Positions 18,350 through 27,349 of a DNA stretch of 64,000 nt are shown one piece after another. Made by a program: the position numbers and the translations under genes. The DNA lies in the NCBI RefSeq assembly GCF_019218885.1, contig NZ_JAHUWT010000002.1:186001-250000 (forward strand), written 5' to 3'. Source of the DNA: Bordetella sp. BOR01. GTDB taxonomy: Bacteria; Pseudomonadota; Gammaproteobacteria; Burkholderiales; Burkholderiaceae_B. Within the stretch, counting starts at the first letter, position 1. Every line of letters begins with the position of its first letter. The notes beneath the pieces were generated by a model. It was given only the letters and a program-made list of their open reading frames with translations. It did no database searches and was not told the origin of the DNA.

Positions 18350-19687
18350 TCACGCGAACGACTGCTCCATCTCGCGGCGGAACTGCACGGCGGGTGCCCG
18401 CTCGTCGAATTCGACGTCGTGCCAGCGTATGGCCTGCGACTGTCGCACCGCGTTCTTCAGCTTCACTTTGTGGGCCAGGCCCAGCGGCAGATAACCGTCG
18501 GCCACTGATTCGCGCGCCGGCATCAGCTTGCCGTATACGGTGTAGCCGCCTTCGCCGTCGAGTTCCTGCCCCGCCGGCAGGTCGCGCTTGGCGGTGGCCA
18601 CCACATCGCCGTGCCAGCCCGAGGCCGAGCCGGTAGGTTCGTGCCGCAGGCCCACGCTGGCCACGCTGATGCCCAGTTCCAGGCCAATCAGGTGATAGGG
18701 CTTGTACATGGCGGCGTAGTTGCCGCTGGGGTCGGTGATCAGGCCATATTCCTTGAAGCAGCGCCGCACGTAGTCGCTGTCGGCCGCCAGCGTCACGTAG
18801 ACGCCCCAGCGCAAGTCGCGGAACACCGGCCGCCCGTCGCGTTCCAGCGATGAAATCACTTCGACCTGGCCGCGATGGTGCAGCATGCCGCCATCTTCAC
18901 GCGGGCGCAGCACGCGGGCCAGGTCGTCGACGCCGCAGGGCGGGAAATGCAGTCCCGACGGCGCCGGCAGCAGGCCAGTGGCATTGGCCACCGCCGCCAT
19001 CTCGATGGCGCTCTTGGTGCCGTCCAGGAAACTGTTGAACATCTGCGCGTTGAAGTCGCCCGCGGCCACCATTTCATCGGTGAAGCCGTAATAGGGCCAT
19101 ACGGTGTCCGGCGTCGATGTGTGGAACTCGGGCAGGTACTTGGTGCCCTTGCCGGCGGCAATGACTTCGAAGCCGCTGGCGCGGGCCCAGTCGACCATTT
19201 CGCAGATCAGCGCGGGCTGGTCGCCGTAGGCCAGCGAATAGACAATGCCGGCTTCGCGCGCCCGCCGCGCCAGCAAGGGTCCGGCCAGGGCATCGGCCTC
19301 GACGTTGACCATGACGATATGCTTGCCATGCTCGCAGCAGGCCAGCACATGCGCGATGCCCGCCGCCGCCTGGCCGGTGGCGTCGATCACGATCTCGATC
19401 TCGGGGCTGGCAATGACCGCTGCCGCATCGTCGCTGAAATACACCCGGCCCGAACGCGCCGCGTCTTGCGGGCTGTCGGCCCGCAGTGCATCGGCCGGCC
19501 AACCCACGCGGGTCAGGGCGGCGCGCGCCCGGTCGGGCTGCAGGTCGGCCACGGCCACCAGCTGGATGCCCGGCGTGCGCCGGGCCTGGCTGAGGAACAT
19601 CGAACCGAACTTGCCGGCGCCGATCAGCGCCACGCGCAGCGGCTTGCCGTCCACGTCGCGCTGCTTGAGCATGCGGTGCAGATTCAT
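18350..19687 (-). CDS. NAD(P)-dependent oxidoreductase with SAF-like C-terminal domain
   Basis: The 445-residue product opens with a dinucleotide-binding motif (LRVALIGAGKFGSMFLSQARRTPG, GxGxxG around residue 24). A homoserine-dehydrogenase-like NAD domain and a middle region with AAGKGTKYLPEFHTSTPDTV follow. The C-terminus (AKRDLPAGQELDGEGGYTVYGKLM) resembles SAF/FlgA domains. Such proteins are often mislabelled flagellar FlgA but are dehydrogenases of small catabolic clusters. The start overlaps the stop of the PhyH-type gene by ATGA, indicating translational coupling. The substrate is unknown. Confidence 0.85.
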   Translation of the reverse strand: MNLHRMLKQRDVDGKPLRVALIGAGKFGSMFLSQARRTPGIQLVAVADLQPDRARAALTRVGWPADALRADSPQDAARSGRVYFSDDAAAVIASPEIEIVIDATGQAAAGIAHVLACCEHGKHIVMVNVEADALAGPLLARRAREAGIVYSLAYGDQPALICEMVDWARASGFEVIAAGKGTKYLPEFHTSTPDTVWPYYGFTDEMVAAGDFNAQMFNSFLDGTKSAIEMAAVANATGLLPAPSGLHFPPCGVDDLARVLRPREDGGMLHHRGQVEVISSLERDGRPVFRDLRWGVYVTLAADSDYVRRCFKEYGLITDPSGNYAAMYKPYHLIGLELGISVASVGLRHEPTGSASGWHGDVVATAKRDLPAGQELDGEGGYTVYGKLMPARESVADGYLPLGLAHKVKLKNAVRQSQAIRWHDVEFDERAPAVQFRREMEQSFA

Positions 19688-20559
19688 TGGGCAGTCTCCT
19701 CAAGGCGCTCGAGCGAGGTCCGTGCCGCCTCGGCCGGCGTGCCATTTTTCCATGGCAGTTCTACAGCATAGTCCTTTTGCAGGCAGTCGTCGGGCAGGCA
19801 TTCGATGGGGGCGAAGTTCCTGTGCGCGATCCATTCCACGCGCTTGAAGCGCCGGATATGGTTCGACACGGCGCATAGGCTCAGGTAGACGCTGACGCGG
19901 TTCCAGGGGCTGAGGTTGGACGATGACGCATGCACCAGGCACGAATGGAACAACAGCATCGATCCGGCCGGCCCTTTCGGCGCGACGATGCCGCCGTCGC
20001 GGCCACCGGCCTTTTCCACCATGGTGCGGATGTTGTCGTTGTTGATGGTCCATAGCGGGTAGCTGGTGGTCGTAAGGTCGTGCCCCGCCTCGAGTACGCC
20101 CAGGCGGTGGCTGCCCGGAATGAACATCAGCGGACCGTTGTGCTCGTTGACCTCGTCCAGGAAGATGGCCACGTTCATGGCCCGCGGGGTGGGCATCAGG
20201 TCGTCGTTGAGCCAGGTGCCGTAGTCCTGGTGCCACTGCCACACGTCGCCGTCGAAGGCGTTCTTGCCGTTGATCTTGAACTGGTGCATGTACACCGGTT
20301 CATCGAACAACTGCTCGACGGGGCTCACCATGCGGGGGTGCCGCGCCAGCCGCGCGAACGGCGCGCTGTACAAGTGGGCCGCGAAATTGGTCCGCACCGC
20401 GCCGCCATGCTTTTCGCGCACGTTCTCGGGCCGGTCCTGCGCATACAGGTGCGGCACCTCGTCGGTGAGCCTGGCGATTTCCTGCGGGGAAAACAGGGCG
20501 GGAAAGAACAGATACCCGTTCCGGTCGAATTGCTGGCGTTGCGCTTGGGTAAGTTGCAT
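19684..20559 (-). CDS. Phytanoyl-CoA dioxygenase (PhyH) family protein
   Basis: The 291-residue product begins at the ATG at 20559 (MQLTQAQRQQFDRNGYLFFP), a typical PhyH opening. Iron ligands are His110 and Asp112 in WQWHQDYGTW, with a distal His in LFHSCLVHASS and an Arg in the following PWNRVSVYLS. FLDEVNEHNGPLMFIPGSH is highly conserved in the ectoine and amino acid hydroxylase branch, so hydroxylation of a small zwitterionic or carboxylated substrate is plausible, not shown. It is followed with ATGA overlap by the dehydrogenase and preceded by the GntR gene (82 bp). Confidence 0.9.
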   Translation of the reverse strand: MQLTQAQRQQFDRNGYLFFPALFSPQEIARLTDEVPHLYAQDRPENVREKHGGAVRTNFAAHLYSAPFARLARHPRMVSPVEQLFDEPVYMHQFKINGKNAFDGDVWQWHQDYGTWLNDDLMPTPRAMNVAIFLDEVNEHNGPLMFIPGSHRLGVLEAGHDLTTTSYPLWTINNDNIRTMVEKAGGRDGGIVAPKGPAGSMLLFHSCLVHASSSNLSPWNRVSVYLSLCAVSNHIRRFKRVEWIAHRNFAPIECLPDDCLQKDYAVELPWKNGTPAEAARTSLERLEETAQ

Positions 20560-20641
20560 CGTCGTCTCCGGGTAGGGGCCGGCTGGGGCCGGCTCTGGTG
20601 GTTCCGGCGTCGCGCGCCGGTGTGGTGGAAAGTCGCGCGGT

Positions 20642-21316
20642 TCAGGCGCGCTGGGTTGCCTGAAGGCGGGGAATAAGCCCCGCCGCAGCCCGTTCGGCGT
20701 GTTCGCGGGACAACGTGGCCGCGCGCTCGTCGTCGCCGGCATTGATCGCGGCCACGATCGCAATGTGTTCGTCCCACAGGCCCGCCCGGACCCCGGCAGG
20801 CGCGGATACGGCGCACATCACGCGTTCCAGGTGGCCCCATTGCGGTGTCATTACCGAAGCCAGCAGCCGGTTGGCCGACGCGTCGTAGATGGCATGGTGC
20901 AGTTGCGTATCGGCGGCGATCAGGGCCGGCATGCGGCCGCGCCGCAGGGCCGCCAACCCACGCTCGATCAGCGCGGCGGGCAGCGGCGGGGTGGTGCCGG
21001 CAGCCACGCGCCGGGCGGCAAGCCGGGCCGCCAGCGCATCGACCTCGGCGCGTAACTGATAGAACTCGGCCACCAGTTGCGGATCGAGCGGCGCCACCTG
21101 CAGCGTGCCGCGCCCGTCGGCGCGGATGGCAAGCCCATCGCGCTCCAGGTGGGCCAGGGCCTGCAGCACCGGCTGGCGCGAAATCCCGAAGCGCGCGGCC
21201 AGCTCTTCCTGGCCCAGCCTCAAGCCGGGTGCCAGTTGCCCCCCGATGACGGCTTCCCGCAATTGCGCGTAAACGGTGTGGGCCAGGTCGCTGGCGGCGG
21301 GCAAGGGTTTAAGCAT
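20642..21316 (-). CDS. GntR-family (FCD-domain) transcriptional regulator
   Basis: The 224-residue product has an N-terminal winged helix (VYAQLREAVIGGQLAPGLRL, then ISRQPVLQALAHLERDGL) and an all-helical FCD effector domain with metal-ligand-like residues in D-x3-H (ADTQLHHAIYDASANR) and later His residues. It heads the minus-strand cluster PhyH, dehydrogenase, Bug, TauD and RraA and is probably its local regulator. A perfect 37-bp palindrome begins 9 bp upstream of its start, suggesting autoregulation. Confidence 0.93.
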   Translation of the reverse strand: MLKPLPAASDLAHTVYAQLREAVIGGQLAPGLRLGQEELAARFGISRQPVLQALAHLERDGLAIRADGRGTLQVAPLDPQLVAEFYQLRAEVDALAARLAARRVAAGTTPPLPAALIERGLAALRRGRMPALIAADTQLHHAIYDASANRLLASVMTPQWGHLERVMCAVSAPAGVRAGLWDEHIAIVAAINAGDDERAATLSREHAERAAAGLIPRLQATQRA

Positions 21317-21325
21317 GGCGGGCGT

Positions 21326-21362
21326 CCGTGGATTTCTGTATTCAGAATACAGAAATCCACGG
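21326..21362. promoter_or_regulatory. Perfect 37-bp palindrome, probable GntR operator
   Basis: Two 18-base arms (21326-21343 and 21345-21362) are exact reverse complements around a single central A. The core TGTATTC-A-GAATACA has the shape of FadR/GntR half-sites. It lies 9 bp upstream of the gntR start and also 37 bp from the stop of the HAD gene. The one-base centre makes it a DNA operator or cruciform, not a classical RNA terminator. Confidence 0.65.
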
Positions 21363-21399
21363 CGGTGTCACGCTGCAGTGCCGCAATGCCGCTGACCTG

Positions 21400-21960
21400 C
21401 TAGCGGTCTGCCGTGTACAGCTCGCCCGCCAGCACGCCGCGCCAGTTCGCCCAGGTCAGCCGCGGCCGATCGGTGGCCTGGCGGTTATAGGGGGCGTCGT
21501 AGACGATGTGGCGCCAACTGGGCCGCACCGCGCCCTGGATATGCGGCTTGTCGTCGATGAGCAGCTCGCCGCGCACCAGGGTCTTGTCGCGGGTCAGCAC
21601 CAGCCGCTCGGTGGCCGCGCGGCCCAGGTGGCGTTCGACCCACAGGTACTTCTCGGCCACGCAGTTTTCGAATTGCAGCAGGGGCGACGTGCAGATGCGT
21701 ACGTCCAGGCCCAGCGCCAGCAGTTCCTGGTACGCCTCGACCGCGCCCGCCACCGGCGGCAGGTCGCGGATGAAACCGGGGGCGGTATAGATGGCTTCGG
21801 CGCGGGCGCGCAGTTCGGGCGGGTAGTCGTCCAGAATGCGGAATGAGCGGCGGCTTTCGTAAGGCACCGGGGCGATGTCGGGGTGCCGTGCCCGCCATGC
21901 TTGCAGGAACGCGTGTTCGAAGTCGGCCAGGACACCGTCTTGATCGAGCAGGATCACCAT
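21400..21960 (-). CDS. HAD-superfamily 5'(3')-deoxyribonucleotidase-like protein (NT5C type)
   Basis: The 186-residue product begins MVILLDQDGVLADFEHAF, where the DxDGVLADF motif is the HAD nucleophile and acid pair of the 5'(3')-deoxyribonucleotidase branch. A Ser/Thr motif appears in VRICTSPLLQF, a Lys in TRDKTLVRG, and the closing acidic motif in LLIDDKPHIQG. Family members dephosphorylate deoxynucleoside monophosphates. The ATG at 21960 places the motif at the very N-terminus as usual. It is followed on the same strand by the GntR cluster and preceded by thpR. Confidence 0.85.
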   Translation of the reverse strand: MVILLDQDGVLADFEHAFLQAWRARHPDIAPVPYESRRSFRILDDYPPELRARAEAIYTAPGFIRDLPPVAGAVEAYQELLALGLDVRICTSPLLQFENCVAEKYLWVERHLGRAATERLVLTRDKTLVRGELLIDDKPHIQGAVRPSWRHIVYDAPYNRQATDRPRLTWANWRGVLAGELYTADR

Positions 21961-22027
21961 GATGTGCACAGGGCAGGGGCGGGCCCCGATTGTGCCACGC
22001 GGACGGCACGTGGCGCACCGTGCGCGG

Positions 22028-22594
22028 TCAGCCGCCTGAACGGGCCAGTACCTGATAGCGGGCGGTACCGTCCTGGGGGCGCGACTGCACCAGCACATAG
22101 CGGTTGTAGCGCCACTGTTCGGGCGCGGGCGCGGGCGGCTGGTTGTCCAGGCGGGCGGCCCGCCGCAGCAGGGTGACATGCGGCGTGAACGCTTGCGGGG
22201 GCCGTTGCCAGCCCAGCGGTTCCAGCCAGTTCCAGAGTTCGTCGTGCGTTTGTTGCAGCGCCGGCGCCGCCTGGGCCGGGCCGGCCCAGACGATGCCCTG
22301 GCGCTCGAACACGCCGTAGCGGTCCAGGGTGATGCCGCCCGGCGCGGCGCGCTGCCGGGCGGTGGCCGCCACCAGCGCGGCCACCCGTTCAGTGTCGACG
22401 GCGCCCAAAAATGCCAAAGTCAGGTGCAAGGTGGCGGGTTGCATGACGCGCCCGCCGCAGGCGGCCTGGGCTTGTGCGGCCCAGTTTGCCAGCGTGGCGG
22501 CCAGTGCGGGCCCAGGCCATAACGCGAAGAACAGCCTGGCGCGGACCGGGGCGCCCGCAGCGACAGGCGCAGCGGAACGGGAAGAGGCGGGCAT
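22028..22594 (-). CDS. thpR: RNA 2',3'-cyclic phosphodiesterase (2H phosphoesterase)
   Basis: The 188-residue product has the two HxT motifs of the 2H phosphoesterase fold, HLTLAFLG at His57 and HVTLLR at His139, and the opening RLFFALWP. The length fits ThpR/LigT, which opens 2',3'-cyclic phosphates at RNA ends and can ligate tRNA half-molecules in vitro. The first 16 or so residues are a low-complexity extension, so a slightly later start is possible. It is transcribed 67 bp upstream of the HAD nucleotidase gene. Confidence 0.92.
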   Translation of the reverse strand: MPASSRSAAPVAAGAPVRARLFFALWPGPALAATLANWAAQAQAACGGRVMQPATLHLTLAFLGAVDTERVAALVAATARQRAAPGGITLDRYGVFERQGIVWAGPAQAAPALQQTHDELWNWLEPLGWQRPPQAFTPHVTLLRRAARLDNQPPAPAPEQWRYNRYVLVQSRPQDGTARYQVLARSGG

Positions 22595-22660
22595 GACGCC
22601 ACATTATGGCCCACTCCAGTAATAGCAGGCCAGGGCCTCGCGGCCCCGCCCGGTTGCGCA

Positions 22661-24139
22661 TCAGCGCTGTGCCAGCGATGCCGGCAGAGGCGTGTCCCAA
22701 CCGCCGCCCAATGCCCGCACCAGGTTCACGGCCGAACGCGCGCGTTCGCCGTCCAGCTGTACCGCCACGCGCTGCTGCGCCAGCACCGTGCGATCGGCTT
22801 CGATCACGTCCAGGTAGCTGATCGAGCCTTCGCGGTATTGCGTCAGCGAAATGTGCGCCGCGCGCTGCGAAGACTGCAGCGCCGCATCGTGCACCGTGGT
22901 CTGGGTGGACAGGATGCGCAGGTTGGCCAGGTTGTCTTCCACTTCGCGGAAGGCCGTCAATACCGTTTGCCGGTAATTGGCCACGTCTTCTTCATAGACC
23001 GCGCGGGCGCGATCCAGGCCGGACTGCCGGCGGCCGCCGTCGAAAATCGGCAGCGACAGCGCGGCCCCCACCAGCGGCCCCAGCAGGAAAGTGCGGCTGG
23101 ACCATTCGAACAGGTCACCCAGTTCCGCGGATTCGACGCCCGCCGCGCCCGTGATGTTCAGGCTGGGAAAGAAAGCCGATTTCGCCACGCCGATGCGCGC
23201 ATTGGCCGCAGCCATGGCGCGTTCGGCCGCGGCGATGTCGGGGCGACGCTCCAGCAAGGTGGACGGCAGGCCGGCCGGTACATTGACCGAGACGCGCGTC
23301 AACGGCAGCGAAGGCAGGCTGAAGTCCGACGGCGCCTTGCCCAGCAGCACGGCCAGCGCGTGTTCGGCATTGGCACGGCGGCGTTCGAAGCCCAGGGCCT
23401 CGGAACGCGCCGATTCCAGTTCCGATCGGGCGCGCGCCAGATCCAGTTCGCTGATGTCGCCCGCGTCGTAGCGGCGCTGGATCAACTGCAGGGTCTCGGC
23501 ACGCAGGTCGACCGTTCGCCGATACAGTTGCAGTCCCGAATCCAGTTCGCGCACCTGGAAGTAGGCTTGCGCCACGTCGGCCTGCAGGGCCAGCAGCACC
23601 GAGCGGTACAAGGCCTCGCTTTGCTGCGCGTCGGCGGTGGCGGCGTCCACGGTCGAGGCCACGCGGCCGAACAGGTCGACCTCGTAGGCCACGCCCACCT
23701 GGGCGCGCCAGAGCGTCGAGGGGTCGGTCGAGTCCCCGGCCGACAAGCCTTGCGAGGCCGGCGAAGGGCGCTGGCGCGTGGGGCCGAAGCCGGCATCCAC
23801 GGTGGGAAACCGTTCCGAGCGCGCGTTGCCCAGCAGCGCGCGCGCCTGCTTCAGGCGGGCCGCGGCGGCCTGCAGGTTGTGGTTGGCTTGCTGCGCCTCG
23901 TCTTCCAGCGCGTTGAGCGTGTCGTCGCCGAACAGCTTCCACCATTCGCCGCGCAGCGCCTGCTCGGCGGGCTGGGCCGTTTGCCAGTTGCCGGCTTCGT
24001 GCGCGGGCAAGGCTTCCTTGAAGGCCGCCGGCGTGGTCACTTCGGGCCGCTGGTATTCGGGGCCCACCGCGCAGCCGGCCAGCACCAGTAGCGCAGCCAG
24101 CAGGGCGGGGGCACGTGTCAATAAGTGCTTCATGATCAA
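22661..24139 (-). CDS. RND efflux outer-membrane channel, OprM/NodT family lipoprotein
   Basis: The 492-residue product has a lipoprotein signal ending LAGCAVGPEYQRP, with the Cys as lipid anchor. The TolC-like OEP domain is duplicated, with repeats such as EWWKLFGDDTLNALEDEA and later RRPDIAAAERAMAAANARIGVAKSAFFPSL, a hallmark of the NodT group. It forms the outer-membrane duct of a tripartite multidrug pump. The start at 24139 (MIMKHLL) or 24133 (MKHLL) is undecided. It is the third gene of the operon, 9 bp after the inner-membrane pump. Confidence 0.96.
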   Translation of the reverse strand: MIMKHLLTRAPALLAALLVLAGCAVGPEYQRPEVTTPAAFKEALPAHEAGNWQTAQPAEQALRGEWWKLFGDDTLNALEDEAQQANHNLQAAAARLKQARALLGNARSERFPTVDAGFGPTRQRPSPASQGLSAGDSTDPSTLWRAQVGVAYEVDLFGRVASTVDAATADAQQSEALYRSVLLALQADVAQAYFQVRELDSGLQLYRRTVDLRAETLQLIQRRYDAGDISELDLARARSELESARSEALGFERRRANAEHALAVLLGKAPSDFSLPSLPLTRVSVNVPAGLPSTLLERRPDIAAAERAMAAANARIGVAKSAFFPSLNITGAAGVESAELGDLFEWSSRTFLLGPLVGAALSLPIFDGGRRQSGLDRARAVYEEDVANYRQTVLTAFREVEDNLANLRILSTQTTVHDAALQSSQRAAHISLTQYREGSISYLDVIEADRTVLAQQRVAVQLDGERARSAVNLVRALGGGWDTPLPASLAQR

Positions 24140-24148
24140 TGCTTCTCT

Positions 24149-27100
24149 TCAATGGCCGGTATGCGGCGCGGTGACCGGGGCCTGGTGCGGCGCAGCCGAA
24201 TGCAGCTTGCGCGCGCCCAGGGACCGCAGCAGTACGTAGAACACCGGCGTCAGGAACAGGCCGAACAACGTCACGCCCAGCATGCCGAAGAACACCGCCA
24301 CGCCCATGGCATGCCGCATTTCAGAACCGGCGCCCGAGGACAGCACCAGCGGCACCACCCCCATGATGAATGCGATCGAGGTCATCAGGATCGGGCGCAG
24401 GCGCAGCCGGCTGGCTTCGATGGCCGCCGACAGCGGTGTGCTGCCCTGGATTTCCAGCTCGCGTGCGAACTCCACGATCAAGATCGCGTTCTTGGCCGAC
24501 AAGCCCACCAGCACCATCAAGCCGATCTGCGTGAAGATGTTGTTGTCGCCGCCCGTCAGCCAAACGCCGGTCAGCGCCGCCAGGATGCTCATCGGCACGA
24601 TCAGGATCACCGCCAGCGGCAGCGTCAGGCTTTCGTACAGCGCGGCCAGCACCAGGAACACCAGCAGCACGCTGATGGGAAACACCCAGACGCCGGCGTT
24701 GCCCGCCAGAATCTGCTGGTAGGTCAGGTCGGTCCATTCGAACTTGATGCCGCGCGGCAGCGTCTCGGCGGCGATACGCTCGGCCGCGTCCTGCGCCTGG
24801 TCCGACGAATAGCCCGGCGCCGGGCCGCCGTTGATGTCGGCCGAGGTGAAGCCGTTGTAGCGAACCACCATTTCCGGCCCGAAGGTCTGCTTCACGTCCA
24901 CCAGCGCCGACAGCGGCACCATCTGGCCCGTATCGCTGCGGGTCTTCAGTTGCAGGATGTCGTCGGGGCGCGCGCGGAACGGTGCGTCGGCCTGGGCCCG
25001 CACCTGGAACACGCGGCCGAAACGGTTGAAGTCGTTCACGTACATCGAGCCCAGGTAGATCTGCAGGGTGTCGAAGACGTCGGTAACCGGCACGCCCAGC
25101 TGCTTGGCCTTGACCCGGTCCAGGTCGACGTCCAGCTGCGGCACGTTGATCTGGTAGTTCGAGAAGGTGGGGCCCAGTTCGGGCGTTTGGCGCGCCTTGG
25201 CCAGGAAGGCCTGCGTGGCCTTGTCCAGCTCGGCATAGCCCATGGCCGTACGGTCTTCGATCTGCAGCTTGAAGCCGCCCATGGTGCCCAGCCCCATCAC
25301 CGGCGGCGGCGGGAACACCGCAATGAAGGCGTCCTTGATGCCGGCGAACTTGGCGTTCAGGTTGCCCGTGATCGCATCGCCCGACAGGGCCGCGTCATGG
25401 CGCTCGTTGAACGGCTTGAGCGTCACGAACACGATGCCGGCGCTGGAACTATTGGTGAACCCGTTGATCGACAGGCCGGGGAAGGCGATGGCGCTTTCCA
25501 CGCCCGGTTCTTTCAGGGCGATGTCCGACATGCGGCGGATCACGTCTTCGGTGCGGTCCAGCGAGGCGCCGTTGGGCAGTTGGGCAAAACCGATCAGGTA
25601 TTGCTTGTCCTGCGCCGGCACGAAGCCGCCGGGCACGATGTACGAGATACCCACGGTGGCCGCCAGCAGCACCGCGTACACGGCCATCGCGCCGCCCTTG
25701 CGGCGGATCACGCCGGTAACGCCGGTGGCGTACGAATCGGAGGCCCGCCCGAAGAAGCGGTTGAACCAGTTGAAGAACCCGCCGAACACCCGGTTCATGC
25801 CGCGCGTCAGCCAGTCGGGCTTGTCGTGATGGCCCTTGAGCAGCAGGGCCGACAGCGCCGGCGACAAGGTCAGCGAATTGAAGGCCGAGATCACCGTCGA
25901 GATGGCGATGGTCATGGCGAACTGCTTGTAGAACTGGCCCGACAGCCCCGTCATGAAGGCCAGCGGCACGAACACCGCGCACAGCGTCAGGGCAATGGCG
26001 ATGATGGGCCCGCTGACTTCGCGCATGGCACGGTAGGTGGCGTCGCGCGGCGTCAGCCCGGCCGCGATGTTGCGTTCGACGTTTTCCACCACCACGATGG
26101 CATCGTCCACCACGATGCCGATGGCCAGCACCATGCCGAACAGCGACAGCGCGTTGATCGAATAGCCGAACATCAGCAGCAGCGAGAACGTGCCCACGAT
26201 GGACACCGGCACCGCCAGCAGCGGAATGATGGACGCGCGCCAGGTCTGCAGGAACACGATCACCACCAGCACCACCAGCGCGATGGCTTCCAGCAACGTC
26301 GTGATCACCGCCTTGATGCTCGACCGCACGAACTGCGTGGGGTCGTATTCAATGCGGTATTCCACCCCAGGCGGAAAATCGGCCGACAGTTCCTCCATGG
26401 TTTCGCGCACCTGGGACGACACGTCCAGCGCATTGGCCCCGGGCGACTGCATGATGCCCATGCCGATGGCCGGCTTGTTGTTCAGCAGCGAGCGCAGGCC
26501 GTATTCCTGCGCGCCCAGCTCGATGCGCGCCACGTCCGACAGCCGCGTCACGGCGCCGTCGGACGAAGACTTCAGGATGATGTTGCCGAACTCGGTCTCG
26601 TCCTGCAGGCGGCCCTGCGCGTTCACCGAGAACTGCATGGGCACGTCGCCCTGCGTCGGCGAGGCGCCGATCACGCCCGCCGCCACCTGCACGTTCTGCT
26701 CGCGGATGGCGTTGACCACGTCGGTGGCGGTCAGGCCGCGCTGGGCCACTTTCTGCGGATCCAGCCACACGCGCATCGAGTAGCTGCCCGAGCCCCAGAT
26801 CTGCACTTCGCCCACGCCGCTGATGCGCGACAGGCGGTCCTTGATGTTCAGCACCGCATAGTTGCGCAGGTAGGTGATGTCGTAGCGGTCGTCGGGCGAG
26901 ATCAGGTGCACCACCAGCGTCAGGGTGGGCGAGCTCTTGGTGGTGGTCACGCCCAGGCGCTGCACGTCGGGCGGCAGGCGCGGCAAGGCCTGTGACACGC
27001 GGTTCTGCACCAGTTGCTGCGCCTTGTCGGGGTCCACGCCCAGCTTGAAGTACACCGTCGTCGTCAGGTTGCCGTCGCTGTTGGCCTGCGACTGCATGTA

Positions 27101-27334
27101 CAGCATGTCTTCCACGCCGTTGATGGACTCTTCCAGCGGCGAGGCGACCGTGGCGGCAATGACCTTGGGGTTGGCGCCGGGATACTGCGCCCGCACCACC
27201 ACCGAAGGCGGCACCACTTCGGGGTACTCGGAGATAGGCAGCTGGAACATGGCCAACAGGCCCGCCAGCAGCACTATCACCGACAGCACGCCCGCGAAGA
27301 TCGGCCGATCGATGAAGAATTTAGAGATATTCAT
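24149..27334 (-). CDS. RND multidrug efflux inner-membrane transporter, HAE-1 family (AcrB/MexB type)
   Basis: The 1061-residue product has the N-terminal helix MNISKFFIDRPIFAGVLSVI, the TM4 proton-relay Asp pair in GIVVDDAIVVVENVERN, and the TM10 Lys in VGLSAKNAILIVEFARE. Large periplasmic loops follow TM1 and TM7. These are the diagnostic residues of drug-exporting RND pumps. The length equals AcrB and MexB (about 1,050). It lies between the adaptor (15 bp upstream) and the outer-membrane channel (9 bp downstream), completing a tripartite system. Confidence 0.98.
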   Translation of the reverse strand: MNISKFFIDRPIFAGVLSVIVLLAGLLAMFQLPISEYPEVVPPSVVVRAQYPGANPKVIAATVASPLEESINGVEDMLYMQSQANSDGNLTTTVYFKLGVDPDKAQQLVQNRVSQALPRLPPDVQRLGVTTTKSSPTLTLVVHLISPDDRYDITYLRNYAVLNIKDRLSRISGVGEVQIWGSGSYSMRVWLDPQKVAQRGLTATDVVNAIREQNVQVAAGVIGASPTQGDVPMQFSVNAQGRLQDETEFGNIILKSSSDGAVTRLSDVARIELGAQEYGLRSLLNNKPAIGMGIMQSPGANALDVSSQVRETMEELSADFPPGVEYRIEYDPTQFVRSSIKAVITTLLEAIALVVLVVIVFLQTWRASIIPLLAVPVSIVGTFSLLLMFGYSINALSLFGMVLAIGIVVDDAIVVVENVERNIAAGLTPRDATYRAMREVSGPIIAIALTLCAVFVPLAFMTGLSGQFYKQFAMTIAISTVISAFNSLTLSPALSALLLKGHHDKPDWLTRGMNRVFGGFFNWFNRFFGRASDSYATGVTGVIRRKGGAMAVYAVLLAATVGISYIVPGGFVPAQDKQYLIGFAQLPNGASLDRTEDVIRRMSDIALKEPGVESAIAFPGLSINGFTNSSSAGIVFVTLKPFNERHDAALSGDAITGNLNAKFAGIKDAFIAVFPPPPVMGLGTMGGFKLQIEDRTAMGYAELDKATQAFLAKARQTPELGPTFSNYQINVPQLDVDLDRVKAKQLGVPVTDVFDTLQIYLGSMYVNDFNRFGRVFQVRAQADAPFRARPDDILQLKTRSDTGQMVPLSALVDVKQTFGPEMVVRYNGFTSADINGGPAPGYSSDQAQDAAERIAAETLPRGIKFEWTDLTYQQILAGNAGVWVFPISVLLVFLVLAALYESLTLPLAVILIVPMSILAALTGVWLTGGDNNIFTQIGLMVLVGLSAKNAILIVEFARELEIQGSTPLSAAIEASRLRLRPILMTSIAFIMGVVPLVLSSGAGSEMRHAMGVAVFFGMLGVTLFGLFLTPVFYVLLRSLGARKLHSAAPHQAPVTAPHTGH

Positions 27335-27349
27335 GTTGCTTCCGATGGC

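Noticed and set aside
18350-19687. Flagellar protein FlgA
   Set aside because: Only the C-terminal SAF-like part resembles FlgA; the N-terminus is a dinucleotide-binding dehydrogenase and no flagellar genes are near.
21326-21362. The 37-bp palindrome as an intrinsic terminator of the HAD gene
   Set aside because: The one-base loop and lack of a T-tract, with a position directly before the gntR start, favour an operator.
24125-26995. A 956-codon plus-strand open frame opposite the RND transporter
   Set aside because: It is an antisense shadow of a highly conserved RND pump, without any recognisable motif.
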